DNA from: Streptomyces cathayae
GTDB lineage: Bacteria; Actinomycetota; Actinomycetes; Streptomycetales; Streptomycetaceae
Assembly: GCF_029760955.1 (NCBI RefSeq)
Contig: NZ_CP121682.1
Coordinates: 6,386,001 to 6,450,000 of the forward strand
Reading direction: 5' to 3'
Length of the DNA stretch: 64,000 nt
Shown in pieces: positions 34,435 through 42,933 of this stretch (position 1 is the stretch's first letter; the number at the start of each line of letters is the position of its first letter). The notes beneath the pieces are model-generated. The model did not search any database and had not been told where the DNA came from. It worked only from the letters and a program-made list of their open reading frames with translations. Made by a program: the position numbers and the translations under genes.

Positions 34435-34440
34435 TACAGT
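34435..34440 (+). promoter_or_regulatory. Candidate -10 element, leaderless DUF2510 gene
   Basis: TACAGT is 6 bases before the ATG at 34447 and no ribosome-binding site is present. Confidence 0.4.
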
Positions 34441-34446
34441 GCTCGG

Positions 34447-35355
34447 ATGAGCATCACGCCCGCACCAGGCTGGTATCCCGACCCGCACGCCCCGCACCTG
34501 GAACGCTGGTGGGACGGCGCGGCCTGGACCGGGCACCGGCGTGCCCCCGACGCCCCCGGCGGGCCGGTGCCCCCGTCTCCCGGCGGCACCGGCCGTGCCC
34601 GGGCCGTCGCCCTCACCGCGGCGGCGGCCGTGCTCGTCACCGCGGTCGTCACCGGCGCGGTGCTGCTGGGTGACGACGGCACCGGCCCGGAGACCAGGAC
34701 CGGCCCCACCGGCACGCTGTCCGCCCCCGCACCGGGCAGCGAGAGCCCCGCACCGCCCGCACCGGAGTCCGCGTCCGACGGCGACCCCACCGTCGTCGAG
34801 GACCAGCTCAACGGCGTCACCTTCCCGCTCCTCGACGGCTGGGTCCGGCCGCAGCACGTCAGCCGGCACGACGTCGTCATGACCACCCCCGGCACCCACG
34901 ACTGCCCCGGCGAGGGCAGTGTCTGCCGCTCCGGCATGGTCGTCTCCCGCACGGTGACCGCGACCGACGAGACGTCCCCCGAACTGCTCGCCGAGGAGGA
35001 CGTCTCCGAGGCGGCCGAGGACGCCTTCGAGGAGGACGCCCTCGACCAGAGCCCCTACGGCGGCATCGAGTCCCACGAGGTCGTCAAGTCCGGTCCGGTC
35101 GCGGTGGCGGGCCGTGCCGGATACCTCGTCCGCTGGCGCGTCACCACCGGCAAGGGGCCCGGCGGCCACGTGCAGTCGATGGTCTTCCCGTCCAGCGTCG
35201 GCACCGAGGCGCCGATCGTGGTCCGCTACGTCTTCGAGAGCGGCGAGGGCGCCCCGCCCCTGTCCGACATGGACCGCATCACCCGGGGCATCCGCGCGGT
35301 CGGCGACGCGGATCCGGGCGGCGGAGTGGGCAGCAGCGTCGGTACCCGCCCGTGA
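34447..35355 (+). CDS. DUF2510 membrane-anchored protein
   Basis: 302 residues. A DUF2510 motif at the N-terminus (PGWYPDPHAPHLERWWDGAA) is followed by a Pro-rich linker, one transmembrane helix at about 52-75 (ARAVALTAAAAVLVTAVVTG), a disordered Thr/Pro/Ser segment and an extracytoplasmic domain (VVEDQLNGVTFPLLDGWVRP, then HDCPGEGSVCRSG with two cysteines that may pair). DUF2510 is a short tryptophan-rich cytoplasmic module frequent in actinobacterial membrane proteins. Function unknown. A longer frame upstream is unconserved. Confidence 0.75.
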   Translation: MSITPAPGWYPDPHAPHLERWWDGAAWTGHRRAPDAPGGPVPPSPGGTGRARAVALTAAAAVLVTAVVTGAVLLGDDGTGPETRTGPTGTLSAPAPGSESPAPPAPESASDGDPTVVEDQLNGVTFPLLDGWVRPQHVSRHDVVMTTPGTHDCPGEGSVCRSGMVVSRTVTATDETSPELLAEEDVSEAAEDAFEEDALDQSPYGGIESHEVVKSGPVAVAGRAGYLVRWRVTTGKGPGGHVQSMVFPSSVGTEAPIVVRYVFESGEGAPPLSDMDRITRGIRAVGDADPGGGVGSSVGTRP

Positions 35356-35392
35356 CACGTTCCGTGCCCCGCGCCGGGCCGGGGCTCCGGTG

Positions 35393-36595
35393 TCAGAGGA
35401 ACGTCATGCCCTCGCCGCGGTACGTCGGCACGGTCGCCGTCACCTCGCCGCCCTCGATCAGCCGCAGCGCGTCGAACCGCTCGCACAGCTCGCCCGCCTT
35501 GGCGTGCCGGAACCACACCTTGTCGCCGATCAGCAGGTCGTCGGCGGGCGGGCCCAGCAGCGGTGTCTGGACCTCGCCGGGTCCCTCCCGCGGGTCGTAG
35601 CGCAGCCCCTCGGGCAGCCAGGGCACCGGCAGCCGGTCGGCGCCGGCCGTGCCGGAGGCCGGGTAGCCGCCGCCGAGCACCGTCACCGCACCCACGCCCG
35701 GACGCCGTACGACGGGCAGGGCGAAGAGTGCCGCCGGACGCCCGGTGAACGACGTGTAGTTGTCGAACAGCCGCGGCACGTACAGCCCCGAACCCGCCGC
35801 GACCTCGGTGACCGCGTCCTCCTCGGCGGTGAACTGCACACTGCCCGTACCACCGCCGTTGACGAACTCCAGCCCGGGCGCGACCTCCCGTACCGCCCGC
35901 ACCACCGCCGCACGCCGCCCGGCCAGTTCCCGCCGTGCGGCGGCCTGCATCAGCCGCACGGCCCGGGAGCGCAGCGGCTGCCCGGCCACCGCGTCACCGA
36001 CGCCCGCGACATGGCCCTCGTACGCCATGATCCCCACCAGTTCGAACCCGGGGCGCCGGACCACCGCGCGTGCCGTCTCGGCGACCTGGGCGGGGGAGTG
36101 CAGCGGGGAACGCAGCGCCCCGACCCGCACCCGGCCGCCGAGCAGCTTCAGCGAGGTGTCCAACTCCAGGCAGACCCGTACCACTTCACCGCCGCCCGCG
36201 CGCGCGGCGTCGATCAGGTCCAGCTGCGCCGGATCGTCGACCATGACGGTGACGGCGGCGGCGGCCTTGGGATCGGCGGTCAACTCGGCGTAGCCCGCGC
36301 GGTCGGCGGAGGGATACGCGAGCAGGACGTCGTCGAAACCGGAGCGGGCCAGCCACAGGGACTCGGCGAGAGTGAACGACATGATCCCCGCGAAACCCTC
36401 CCGGGCGAGGACCCGTTCGAGCAGGGCGCGGCAGCGCACGGACTTGCTCGCCACCCGGACCGGTTTCCCACCGGCCCGGCGGAGCAGATCGTCCGCGTTG
36501 GCGTCGAAGGCGTCCAGATCCACGATCGCGAGCGGGGCGTCGAGATGGGCGGTGGCCTGGTCGTAACGGGCCCGGTCCAAGGCGCGCACAGTCAT
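35393..36595 (-). CDS. PLP-dependent amino-acid deaminase/aldolase (alanine racemase-like fold III)
   Basis: 400 residues, fold-type III PLP enzyme related to D-threonine aldolase and D-serine dehydratase. The N-terminal barrel has APLAIVDLDAFDANADDLLR and the PLP lysine in VRVASKSVRCRALLER. EFVNGGGTGSVQFT and GSGLYVPRLFDNYTSF are family segments. The C-terminal domain ends with a metal-site region (DKVWFRHAKAGELCERFD). Substrate is not defined; D-amino acids are likely. The ATG at 36595 gives MTVRALDRARYDQ. A convergent DUF2510 gene ends 37 bases away. Confidence 0.86.
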   Translation of the reverse strand: MTVRALDRARYDQATAHLDAPLAIVDLDAFDANADDLLRRAGGKPVRVASKSVRCRALLERVLAREGFAGIMSFTLAESLWLARSGFDDVLLAYPSADRAGYAELTADPKAAAAVTVMVDDPAQLDLIDAARAGGGEVVRVCLELDTSLKLLGGRVRVGALRSPLHSPAQVAETARAVVRRPGFELVGIMAYEGHVAGVGDAVAGQPLRSRAVRLMQAAARRELAGRRAAVVRAVREVAPGLEFVNGGGTGSVQFTAEEDAVTEVAAGSGLYVPRLFDNYTSFTGRPAALFALPVVRRPGVGAVTVLGGGYPASGTAGADRLPVPWLPEGLRYDPREGPGEVQTPLLGPPADDLLIGDKVWFRHAKAGELCERFDALRLIEGGEVTATVPTYRGEGMTFL

Positions 36596-36861
36596 GAACG
36601 AAGCCTGCCAGACAGGATTACCGCAGGGTAGGGGGATGTTCCGGGCAGATGCCGCGGGCCTGCCGACTGGTTCCCGTTCGATCGGGATCACGCCGTAGAG
36701 TGACGCGCACGCCCGGCAGAATCACGCCGGACGAAGGCTCGTGCCGGGATGACGCTCCACCCGTACGGGTATCTCTGCCCGGGACGGCCTCGTACCGGGC
36801 CCGGCGGCGGAGACCGGCCCGCCGCGAGAAAACGGTCCGGGCACGACGAAACGGGGGGTGC

Positions 36862-38475
36862 ATGAGTACGGAAGCGCAGCGCGCCTCCCGCCCTCCGCGC
36901 CCCACGACCCCTCCGCCACCGCCCACGCCGCCGCGCCCGACCCACCCGCCGGGCGGACCGGACGACACCCGGCAGCCGAACCGGCGGCAGCCGGAAACCG
37001 GCGCTGAGGAGACGCCCCCGGAAGCACCCGCCGGAGGACCGGCGAACGACACCGCGTCGGCCCGGCCCAAGGGCAGGACCGCGGGCGGAACGGGCGCGTT
37101 CGACATACGCCGGCCGACGGCACCGTCGCCCGCCGCTTCCTCGCCTTTCGGCCCTCCGCGTTCCGGCCCTCCGCGTTCCGGCCCCTCGTCTTCCGACTCC
37201 GCGCCGCCCCGGCCCCGGTTCCCGCGCTTCGACACCGGCGGACCGACAGCCGGTGCGCCCGGCCCGGACGGCACACCGCCGCCCCCGCCGCAGGCCTCCG
37301 CCCGCTTCCCGGACACGCCGCCGGCCGTCGGCCGGGGGACACCGTCCGCGGGCACCGCCCCGAGCGGCTCGACCGCCGTGCCGCGGCACCCCGCGCCCCG
37401 CCCCGCCGTCCGGCACCGGGACACCCTCGCCGAAACCCCGTCGGAGACGACCACCCGCCTGCGCCCGATAGCCGCATCCGCGCCCGCACCCGCCGAACCG
37501 GCCCCCCGCACGGTCGCCCCGCCCCGGTCGGCCATGCCGCCGCCCCGCCCGGCACCGGACGACGCCTGGACCCCGGCCCCGCGGTCGGGCTCCCCCGACC
37601 CCACGCTCTCCTGGAGCGGTCCCATGACACCCGGCGGCGCCTTCGGCCCCCGCCGGCCCGCCGGGTCGCCCGGGCGGCCCGAGGGGTACGACGAGCAGGC
37701 CCGGCCACGGCTCCTCGGACAGCGGAACCGGTCCCAGATCGTGGCCGCCGCGGTCTGCCTCGTCCTCGGGGCAGGACTGATAGGCGGCGCGGTCACCGGG
37801 AGCTGGCTCGCCGGGGACTCCGGTGAGACGGGTGCCCCCAGCGGCTTCACCGCCGCCAAAAGCCTGTGGCACAGCGTCCCGGTCGACCAGTTGTTCCCGC
37901 CCACCGTGCAGGGCAAGGGCGCCGGCCCCGGCGACGCCGACCGGCTCTGGACCCGGATAGCCGTGGCCCCGGACAGCGGCTGCGAGGACGCCTTCGACCC
38001 CCTGCTGCGCAAGCTGTTCGCCCCCCTCGGCTGCGAACGCCTGCTGCGCGCCACCTACACCGACGCCACCCAGAGCCACGTCACCACCGTCGGCCTGCTG
38101 TTCACCGAGGCCGACGCCGCCGGCACGGCCGCCCTCGCCGACCGTGTCGCCAAGGAACGCCTGGACCGCCGCACCGACCTGGTACCCCTCCCGTATCCCG
38201 CGAAGGGCACCGCCGCCGCCGACTTCGGCGCCGGGCAGCGTGCCTCCTGGGCGATCTCCGTCCTCACCGACGCCCCCGTCGTCGTCTACGCCGTCTCCGG
38301 CTGGGCCGACGGCCGTGCCGTCGAGACCCCGCAGCCCGCCCAGGACGCCATGGAGTCCGGCGCCACCAGCGCCCCCGCCCAGGCGGGCCTCGGCCACGAG
38401 GCACGGGGCCTGGCCGACCGCGTCGAACGCGGCCTGCGCAAGAACGTCGGCACGACCACGGAGCAGCCGTCATGA
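36862..38475 (+). CDS. Pro-rich single-span membrane protein next to a mycosin
   Basis: 537 residues. The first about 290 residues are disordered and dominated by Pro, Arg, Ala and Gly. A transmembrane helix follows at about 294-316 (IVAAAVCLVLGAGLIGGAVT), then an extracytoplasmic domain of about 210 residues (SLWHSVPVDQLFPPTVQGKG, IAVAPDSGCEDAFDPLLRKL, YTDATQSHVTTVGLLFTEAD). The domain contains cysteines at conserved-looking positions that may pair. The ATG at 36862 follows GGGGGGTG. Its stop overlaps the ATG of the serine protease gene (ATGA), so it is probably a partner or substrate of that protease. Family not recognised. Confidence 0.72.
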   Translation: MSTEAQRASRPPRPTTPPPPPTPPRPTHPPGGPDDTRQPNRRQPETGAEETPPEAPAGGPANDTASARPKGRTAGGTGAFDIRRPTAPSPAASSPFGPPRSGPPRSGPSSSDSAPPRPRFPRFDTGGPTAGAPGPDGTPPPPPQASARFPDTPPAVGRGTPSAGTAPSGSTAVPRHPAPRPAVRHRDTLAETPSETTTRLRPIAASAPAPAEPAPRTVAPPRSAMPPPRPAPDDAWTPAPRSGSPDPTLSWSGPMTPGGAFGPRRPAGSPGRPEGYDEQARPRLLGQRNRSQIVAAAVCLVLGAGLIGGAVTGSWLAGDSGETGAPSGFTAAKSLWHSVPVDQLFPPTVQGKGAGPGDADRLWTRIAVAPDSGCEDAFDPLLRKLFAPLGCERLLRATYTDATQSHVTTVGLLFTEADAAGTAALADRVAKERLDRRTDLVPLPYPAKGTAAADFGAGQRASWAISVLTDAPVVVYAVSGWADGRAVETPQPAQDAMESGATSAPAQAGLGHEARGLADRVERGLRKNVGTTTEQPS

Positions 38476-39647
38476 GGACCGCGACCGCCAGGGCCGCGAC
38501 CCTGAGCACCCTCCTCGCCGCCACCCTCGCCCTGCTCCCCGTCACCGCCGCGCACGCCGACGGCATCCGCGCCCGGCAGTGGAGCCTGGACGCCCTGCAC
38601 ACCCAGGAGGCCTGGCGCACCACCCAGGGCGACGGCGTCGTCGTCGCCGTCCTGGACACCGGGGTCGACGCCGACCACCCCGACCTCGCCGGCAACGTCC
38701 TCGAGGGCAAGGACCTGGTCGGCTTCGGCGCCGAATCCGGCGACCGCGCCTGGGCCCGGCACGGCACCGCCATGGCGGGCATCGTCGCCGGTCACGGACA
38801 CGGCCCCGGGAACGCCGAGGGTGTCCTGGGTATCGCGCCCGGAGCGAAGATCCTCCCCGTCCGGGTGATCCTGGAGGACGGTGACCCGTCCCGCGCCGAG
38901 GCCCGCCGCACCCGCGGCAACGCCCTCGCCGAGGGCATCCGCTGGGCCGCCGACCACGGCGCCGACGTCATCAACCTCTCCCTGGGTGACGACTCGGCCT
39001 CCGCGCACCCCGAGTCCGGCGAGGACGAGGCCATCCAGTACGCCCTCCGCAAAGGCGTGGCCGTCGTCGCCTCCGCCGGGAACGGCGGGGAGAAGGGCGA
39101 CCGCGTCTCCTACCCGGCCGCCTACCCCGGCGTCATCGCCGTCACCGCCGTCGACCGCTACGGCACCCGCGCCCCGTTCTCCACCCGGCGCTGGTACGCC
39201 ACGGTCAGCGCCCCGGGCGTCGACGTGATCATCGCCGACCCCGACCGCAAGTACTACGAGGGCTGGGGAACCAGCGCCGCCGCGGCGTTCGTCTCCGGCG
39301 CCGTCGCCCTGGTCAGGGCGGCCCACCCGGACCTGACCCCGGCCCAGCTCAAGAGCCTGCTGGAGGACACCGCCCGCAACGCCCCCGCCGACGGCCGCGA
39401 CGACTCCCGCGGCTTCGGCTTCGTCGACCCGGCCGCCGCCATCGAGGCCGCGGCCCGGCTGAAGCCCGAGGGCCTGAAACCGGTGGCCCACGGCGACAAG
39501 CACTTCGGCCCCGGCCCCGAGACCGCCGAATCCGACGGCGACACCGCCGACTGGGCCGCACCCCTGGCGGGCGGCGCGGGCGGTGTCCTGCTGGTCGCCA
39601 CGGTCGTCCTGTGGCGCGGCCGCCGCACGAGCCGAGAGGACGTCTAG
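38472..39647 (+). CDS. Membrane-anchored subtilisin-like protease, type VII secretion mycosin family
   Basis: 391 residues. Signal peptide residues 1-28 (cleavage near AHA), S8 catalytic triad Asp62 (VAVLDTGVDADHPDL), His97 (ARHGTAMAGIVAG) and Ser268 (GWGTSAAAAFVSG), and a C-terminal transmembrane helix (PLAGGAGGVLLVATVVLWRG) followed by a basic tail. This is the MycP layout, with the protease outside the membrane. No ESX-type secretion genes are visible nearby; the only linked gene is the membrane protein upstream, with which it is translationally coupled. A 20-bp perfect palindrome (39636-39655) spans its stop codon. Confidence 0.88.
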   Translation: MRTATARAATLSTLLAATLALLPVTAAHADGIRARQWSLDALHTQEAWRTTQGDGVVVAVLDTGVDADHPDLAGNVLEGKDLVGFGAESGDRAWARHGTAMAGIVAGHGHGPGNAEGVLGIAPGAKILPVRVILEDGDPSRAEARRTRGNALAEGIRWAADHGADVINLSLGDDSASAHPESGEDEAIQYALRKGVAVVASAGNGGEKGDRVSYPAAYPGVIAVTAVDRYGTRAPFSTRRWYATVSAPGVDVIIADPDRKYYEGWGTSAAAAFVSGAVALVRAAHPDLTPAQLKSLLEDTARNAPADGRDDSRGFGFVDPAAAIEAAARLKPEGLKPVAHGDKHFGPGPETAESDGDTADWAAPLAGGAGGVLLVATVVLWRGRRTSREDV

Positions 39648-39717
39648 ACGTCCTCGGACGTGTCCGGGCCCGCCCGTACCCCCGGCTTCCCGAGGACCGA
39701 GGCGGCGTCGCCGGGCG

Positions 39718-40533
39718 TCAGCCGGCGCGGTGCGCGTCGTCCCCCGTGAACACCGACACCGCCGCCCGTGCCGCCGCCTCCACCAGCGCGACGCCCCGAG
39801 CCATCGTCGCGTTGCCGTCGGACAGCACGGCCACCAGCAGGTCCCGGACGCCGACCGTGACGCGTCCGACGCTGTTCACGGCCCACAGCCCGGTCGCGTC
39901 GCGCGGCACCCAGCCGTTCTTCACCGCCCACCCCGAGCCGTCCCCCGGACCCCTGTCCGCCAGGGAGCCGTCCGCCACGACCGGCACCCCCCACGCCTGG
40001 TCCGCGACCACCCCCGCCATCAGCCCCCGCACGTACGCCCGCGAGGCCCCGGTCAGCTCCGAGTCCGCCCTGGCCCCGAACACCTGCCGCAGCAGCAGGA
40101 GTTGATCGGCGACGGTGGTCCGGGTCAGCCCCCACCGGGGGCCGTCGCCGCCCGTGGTCCGGGTGAGTCCGAAGCGGGCGTTCGCCGCGTCGAGCCCGGC
40201 CGCCCGCCCGATCGAGCGCCACAGCGCCGACGCCGAGTGGTTGTCGCTGCGCTCGATCATCGCGGCGGCGTCCGCACGCTCCTCCCCGGTGAGCTCCCGT
40301 CCCGCGTCCTGCGCCCCGAGCAGCAGCGCCGCCAGAATGTCGACCTTCACGATGCTCGCGGTGACGAACGCCCGGTCACCGTGACAGACGCCGACCGCGG
40401 CAACCGGGTCCAGGACCCCCACCGACACCTCGGCGCCGTCCTCCCCGGTGAGCACCGACCCCGCCGTCATGGCGGCCGTCAGTCGCCTCCCCAGCCCGTC
40501 GGACCTCACCGGCACCTCCCGCGCCTTCCGCAC
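39718..40533 (-). CDS. Class A beta-lactamase-fold serine hydrolase
   Basis: 271 residues with the three active-site motifs of penicillin-recognising enzymes: SxxK as SIVK in FVTASIVKVDILAAL, SDN in MIERSDNHSASALW and a KTG-like triad as VKNG in WAVKNGWVP. There is no clear signal peptide, so localisation is uncertain; it may be a cytoplasmic or non-classically located homologue. It could be a beta-lactamase or a peptidase/esterase. The GTG at 40533 has GGAGGA upstream. Divergent from the SseB-like gene. Confidence 0.82.
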   Translation of the reverse strand: MRKAREVPVRSDGLGRRLTAAMTAGSVLTGEDGAEVSVGVLDPVAAVGVCHGDRAFVTASIVKVDILAALLLGAQDAGRELTGEERADAAAMIERSDNHSASALWRSIGRAAGLDAANARFGLTRTTGGDGPRWGLTRTTVADQLLLLRQVFGARADSELTGASRAYVRGLMAGVVADQAWGVPVVADGSLADRGPGDGSGWAVKNGWVPRDATGLWAVNSVGRVTVGVRDLLVAVLSDGNATMARGVALVEAAARAAVSVFTGDDAHRAG

Positions 40534-40588
40534 CTTCTGTCCTCCCGCTTCTCGACCGCCCCGGTCCGAGCCCGCCACCGACGGCCGA

Positions 40589-40594
40589 TAGGCT
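40589..40594 (+). promoter_or_regulatory. Candidate -10 element, leaderless SseB-like gene
   Basis: TAGGCT is 8 bases before the GTG at 40603, and there is no ribosome-binding site. Confidence 0.38.
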
Positions 40595-40602
40595 CGAGGA
40601 CC

Positions 40603-41334
40603 GTGGCGAACAAGAACATTCCCGACCCGGCCTACAGCGACGACGACGGCTCCGCCGACCCCCGGCTGAGCGCGGCACTCGCCGCGTGGGCCGAGGACGG
40701 CAACGCCGTCACCCCGGTACTCGAAGCGCTCAAGGGCACCCGGCTGCTGGTCCCCGTGGTGGCCGTGCTCGGCGAGGTCGAGGAGGACGAGCGGGGGCTG
40801 CGCCGCGAGAAGACCAGCGACATGGCCGTCCCCACCCTGAAGGCGGGCCACCGCACCGCGCTGCCCGCGTTCACCTCCACCGACTCGCTCGCCCGCTGGG
40901 ACCCGCAGGCCCGCCCCGTCGCCGTACCGCTGCACCAGGCCCTGCAGGCCGCCGCGCACGAGAAGGCCGACACGGTCGTACTGGACCTGGCCGGGCCCGT
41001 GCCCTTCGAGCTGACCGGGCCGCTGCTGCTCGCGCTCGCCGAGGGGCGTACGACGACCGACCCGCTGGCCGACCCCGCGGTCACCGAAGCCCTGCGCGCG
41101 GTCGTCGCCGCGGAGCCCGCCGTGCTGCGCGCCCACCTCGGGCCGGGGCAGGCCGACGGCACCCTCGCCCTGGTTCTCGACCCCGCCGCGCCCGTGGCCG
41201 AGGCGGCCAGGTCCGTGGCACGACGCCTCGCCGCCGACGAGACACTGAGGGCCCGCCTGGTGCGCGGCCTCGACCTGGCAGTACTGCCGGCCGAGGCGAC
41301 GCCGCCGGGCGAGCCCTTCTACGTACGCCCCTGA
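40603..41334 (+). CDS. SseB-like N-terminal domain protein
   Basis: 243 residues. An SseB-type domain covers about the first 130 residues (LSAALAAWAEDGNAVTPVLE, GTRLLVPVVAVLGEVEEDER, TALPAFTSTDSLARWDPQAR), followed by a helical C-terminal half. Widespread in actinobacteria; molecular role unknown. GTG start gives VANKNIPDPAYSDDDG. It is convergent with the DUF1844 gene across 14 bases, and the pair precedes infC, as in other Streptomyces. Confidence 0.82.
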   Translation: MANKNIPDPAYSDDDGSADPRLSAALAAWAEDGNAVTPVLEALKGTRLLVPVVAVLGEVEEDERGLRREKTSDMAVPTLKAGHRTALPAFTSTDSLARWDPQARPVAVPLHQALQAAAHEKADTVVLDLAGPVPFELTGPLLLALAEGRTTTDPLADPAVTEALRAVVAAEPAVLRAHLGPGQADGTLALVLDPAAPVAEAARSVARRLAADETLRARLVRGLDLAVLPAEATPPGEPFYVRP

Positions 41335-41348
41335 CGGGGCCGGACCTC

Positions 41349-41726
41349 TCAGACGTAGAGCGGGCCCGTGTACTTCTCGCCCGGGCCCTGCCCCGGCTCG
41401 TCCGGGACGAGCGAGGCCTCGCGGAACGCCAGCTGGAGCGACTTCAGGCCGTCACGCAGCGGCGCCGCGTGGAAGGAGCTGATCTCGGTCGCGGACGCGT
41501 CCAGGAGGCCGGCCAGCGCGTGCACCAGTTTGCGGGCCTCGTCCAGGTCCTTGTGCTGGTCGCCCTCCTCGGTCAGTCCGAGCTTCACCGCGGCGGCGCT
41601 CATCAGGTTGACGGCGACGGTCACGATCACCTCGACCGCCGGGACCTCGGCGATGTCCCGGGTCATGGCGTCGAAGTCGGGGCTGTCGGTGCTCTCGGGG
41701 GTGTCCGAGGGGGAGGTCTCACTCAT
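41349..41726 (-). CDS. DUF1844 protein
   Basis: 125 residues. The family core is TRDIAEVPAVEVIVTVAVNL then MSAAAVKLGLTEE and DLDEARKLVHALAGLLDAS. The N-terminus is Ser/Thr/Asp-rich. Function is unknown; conserved directly upstream of infC in actinobacteria. The ATG at 41726 is preferred over an in-frame ATG at 41735. Divergent from the infC operon. Confidence 0.83.
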   Translation of the reverse strand: MSETSPSDTPESTDSPDFDAMTRDIAEVPAVEVIVTVAVNLMSAAAVKLGLTEEGDQHKDLDEARKLVHALAGLLDASATEISSFHAAPLRDGLKSLQLAFREASLVPDEPGQGPGEKYTGPLYV

Positions 41727-42133
41727 GCCCCACACGATAGGGCCAGGTGCGTGTCCTCTTGACAGCAGGAGGCACAGCGGAGAAGTACGGGACGAACGGT
41801 TAGCGCACCCCTACGGAAGCTGCTAACCTTGTGTAACGACCGGTCGGACCCGTCTGCCCACGGCACGCGAGCCCGGCCCACAAGTGGAGGTTTTCGAACT
41901 CCCACCTGATCGTCCCTGAGGATGACAGGTCACCGGTCAGGCGGTGCCGTTCAGCGGCGATCCGCCCGAAAGTGCGCCCCGCGGTGACCGCGGCGGTGTT
42001 CCGGTAGTTCGAGGAGCCCCGCCTGTGATCGTCCGGGGCATTTTTGTTGCTTCGGCGCGGTTAGGTCTAACGAAATACAGACGTTACGCGGCTGTCCGCC
42101 AGACCGTCGTGTAGGTGCTATCGAGGAGGATCC
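41727..42133 (+). other. Promoter and long leader of the infC operon
   Basis: About 400 non-coding bases. TTGACA at 41759-41764 is a possible -35. The inverted repeat GGTTAGC/GCTAACC (41798-41828) contains TAACCT at 41824, a possible -10, with TTAGCG 18 bases before it. The remainder is a leader of roughly 300 bases with an attenuator near its end. There is no open frame of interest. Confidence 0.5.
42016..42045 (+). terminator. Attenuator in the infC leader
   Basis: GCCCCG and CGGGGC form a 6-bp stem with a 12-base loop, followed by ATTTTTG. It is the clearest rho-independent terminator with a T tract in the window, located 89 bases before the infC start codon and therefore inside the leader. 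Premature termination here would tune IF3 and ribosomal protein synthesis. Confidence 0.7.
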
Positions 42134-42823
42134 ATCAGCGCCGAGCCCCGCATCAACGACCGGATTCGCGTTCCCGAGGTGCGACTTGTCGGTCCCAGTG
42201 GCGAGCAGGTGGGCATCGTCCCGCTGGCCAAGGCACTGGAGCTTGCGCAGGAGTACGACCTGGACCTGGTCGAGGTCGCGGCGAACGCCCGCCCGCCCGT
42301 GTGCAAGCTCATGGACTACGGGAAGTTCAAGTACGAGTCGGCCATGAAGGCCCGTGAGGCGCGCAAGAACCAGGCGCACACGGTCATCAAGGAGATGAAG
42401 CTCCGGCCGAAGATCGACCCGCACGACTACGACACCAAGAAGGGTCACGTCGTCCGGTTCCTCAAGCAGGGCGACAAGGTCAAGATCACGATCATGTTCC
42501 GTGGTCGCGAGCAGTCCCGGCCCGAGCTGGGCTACCGACTGCTGCAGCGGCTCGCGGAGGACGTCCAGGACCTCGGGTTCATCGAGTCGAACCCGAAGCA
42601 GGACGGCCGGAACATGATCATGGTTCTCGGTCCGCACAAGAAGAAGACCGAGGCGATGGCCGAGGCCCGCCAGGCGCAGGAAGCCCGAAAGGCGGACGCG
42701 AAGGCCCACCCCGGCCGCTCGCAGAACGCCGCGGAGGGTGACCACGACGACCACGACGTGGAAACCCACGACGACCACGACGTGGAAACCGAAGCGCCGG
42801 CCCAGGCCGCCGCCGAGGCGTGA
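42134..42823 (+). CDS. infC: Translation initiation factor IF-3, apparent AUC start
   Basis: 229 residues. The N-terminal domain begins [20 protein letters not shown] and the C-terminal domain contains KMDYGKF-type [30 protein letters not shown] and [12 protein letters not shown]. The tail is His/Asp-rich with a duplicated DDHDVET. No ATG, GTG or TTG exists at the conserved N-terminus; ATC at 42134 follows AGGAGGA at 42124-42130 closely. The first GTG in frame, 42179, would remove 15 conserved residues. IF-3 genes use rare AUU/AUC/AUA starts in other bacteria, so that IF-3 limits its own translation. rpmI and rplT follow. Confidence 0.9.
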   Translation: MSAEPRINDRIRVPEVRLVGPSGEQVGIVPLAKALELAQEYDLDLVEVAANARPPVCKLMDYGKFKYESAMKAREARKNQAHTVIKEMKLRPKIDPHDYDTKKGHVVRFLKQGDKVKITIMFRGREQSRPELGYRLLQRLAEDVQDLGFIESNPKQDGRNMIMVLGPHKKKTEAMAEARQAQEARKADAKAHPGRSQNAAEGDHDDHDVETHDDHDVETEAPAQAAAEA

Positions 42824-42867
42824 TCCCAGGGGGCCCGCCCCTCAGGACATAACCGAAACAAGTACGA

Positions 42868-42908
42868 CGCTCCACCGTGCCCGGTTTTCGTGACCGGGCA
42901 TCGGAGCG
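42868..42908 (+). promoter_or_regulatory. Composite hairpin between infC and rpmI
   Basis: An upper 8-bp stem (TGCCCGGT / ACCGGGCA, loop TTTCGTG) sits on a lower 6-bp stem (CGCTCC / GGAGCG). It ends 26 bases before the rpmI ATG. No T tract follows, so it is more likely an RNA regulatory or processing structure than a terminator; ribosomal protein L20 autoregulates this operon in other bacteria. Confidence 0.5.
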
Positions 42909-42933
42909 CCACCGACGAGGAGATAACGGCGCT

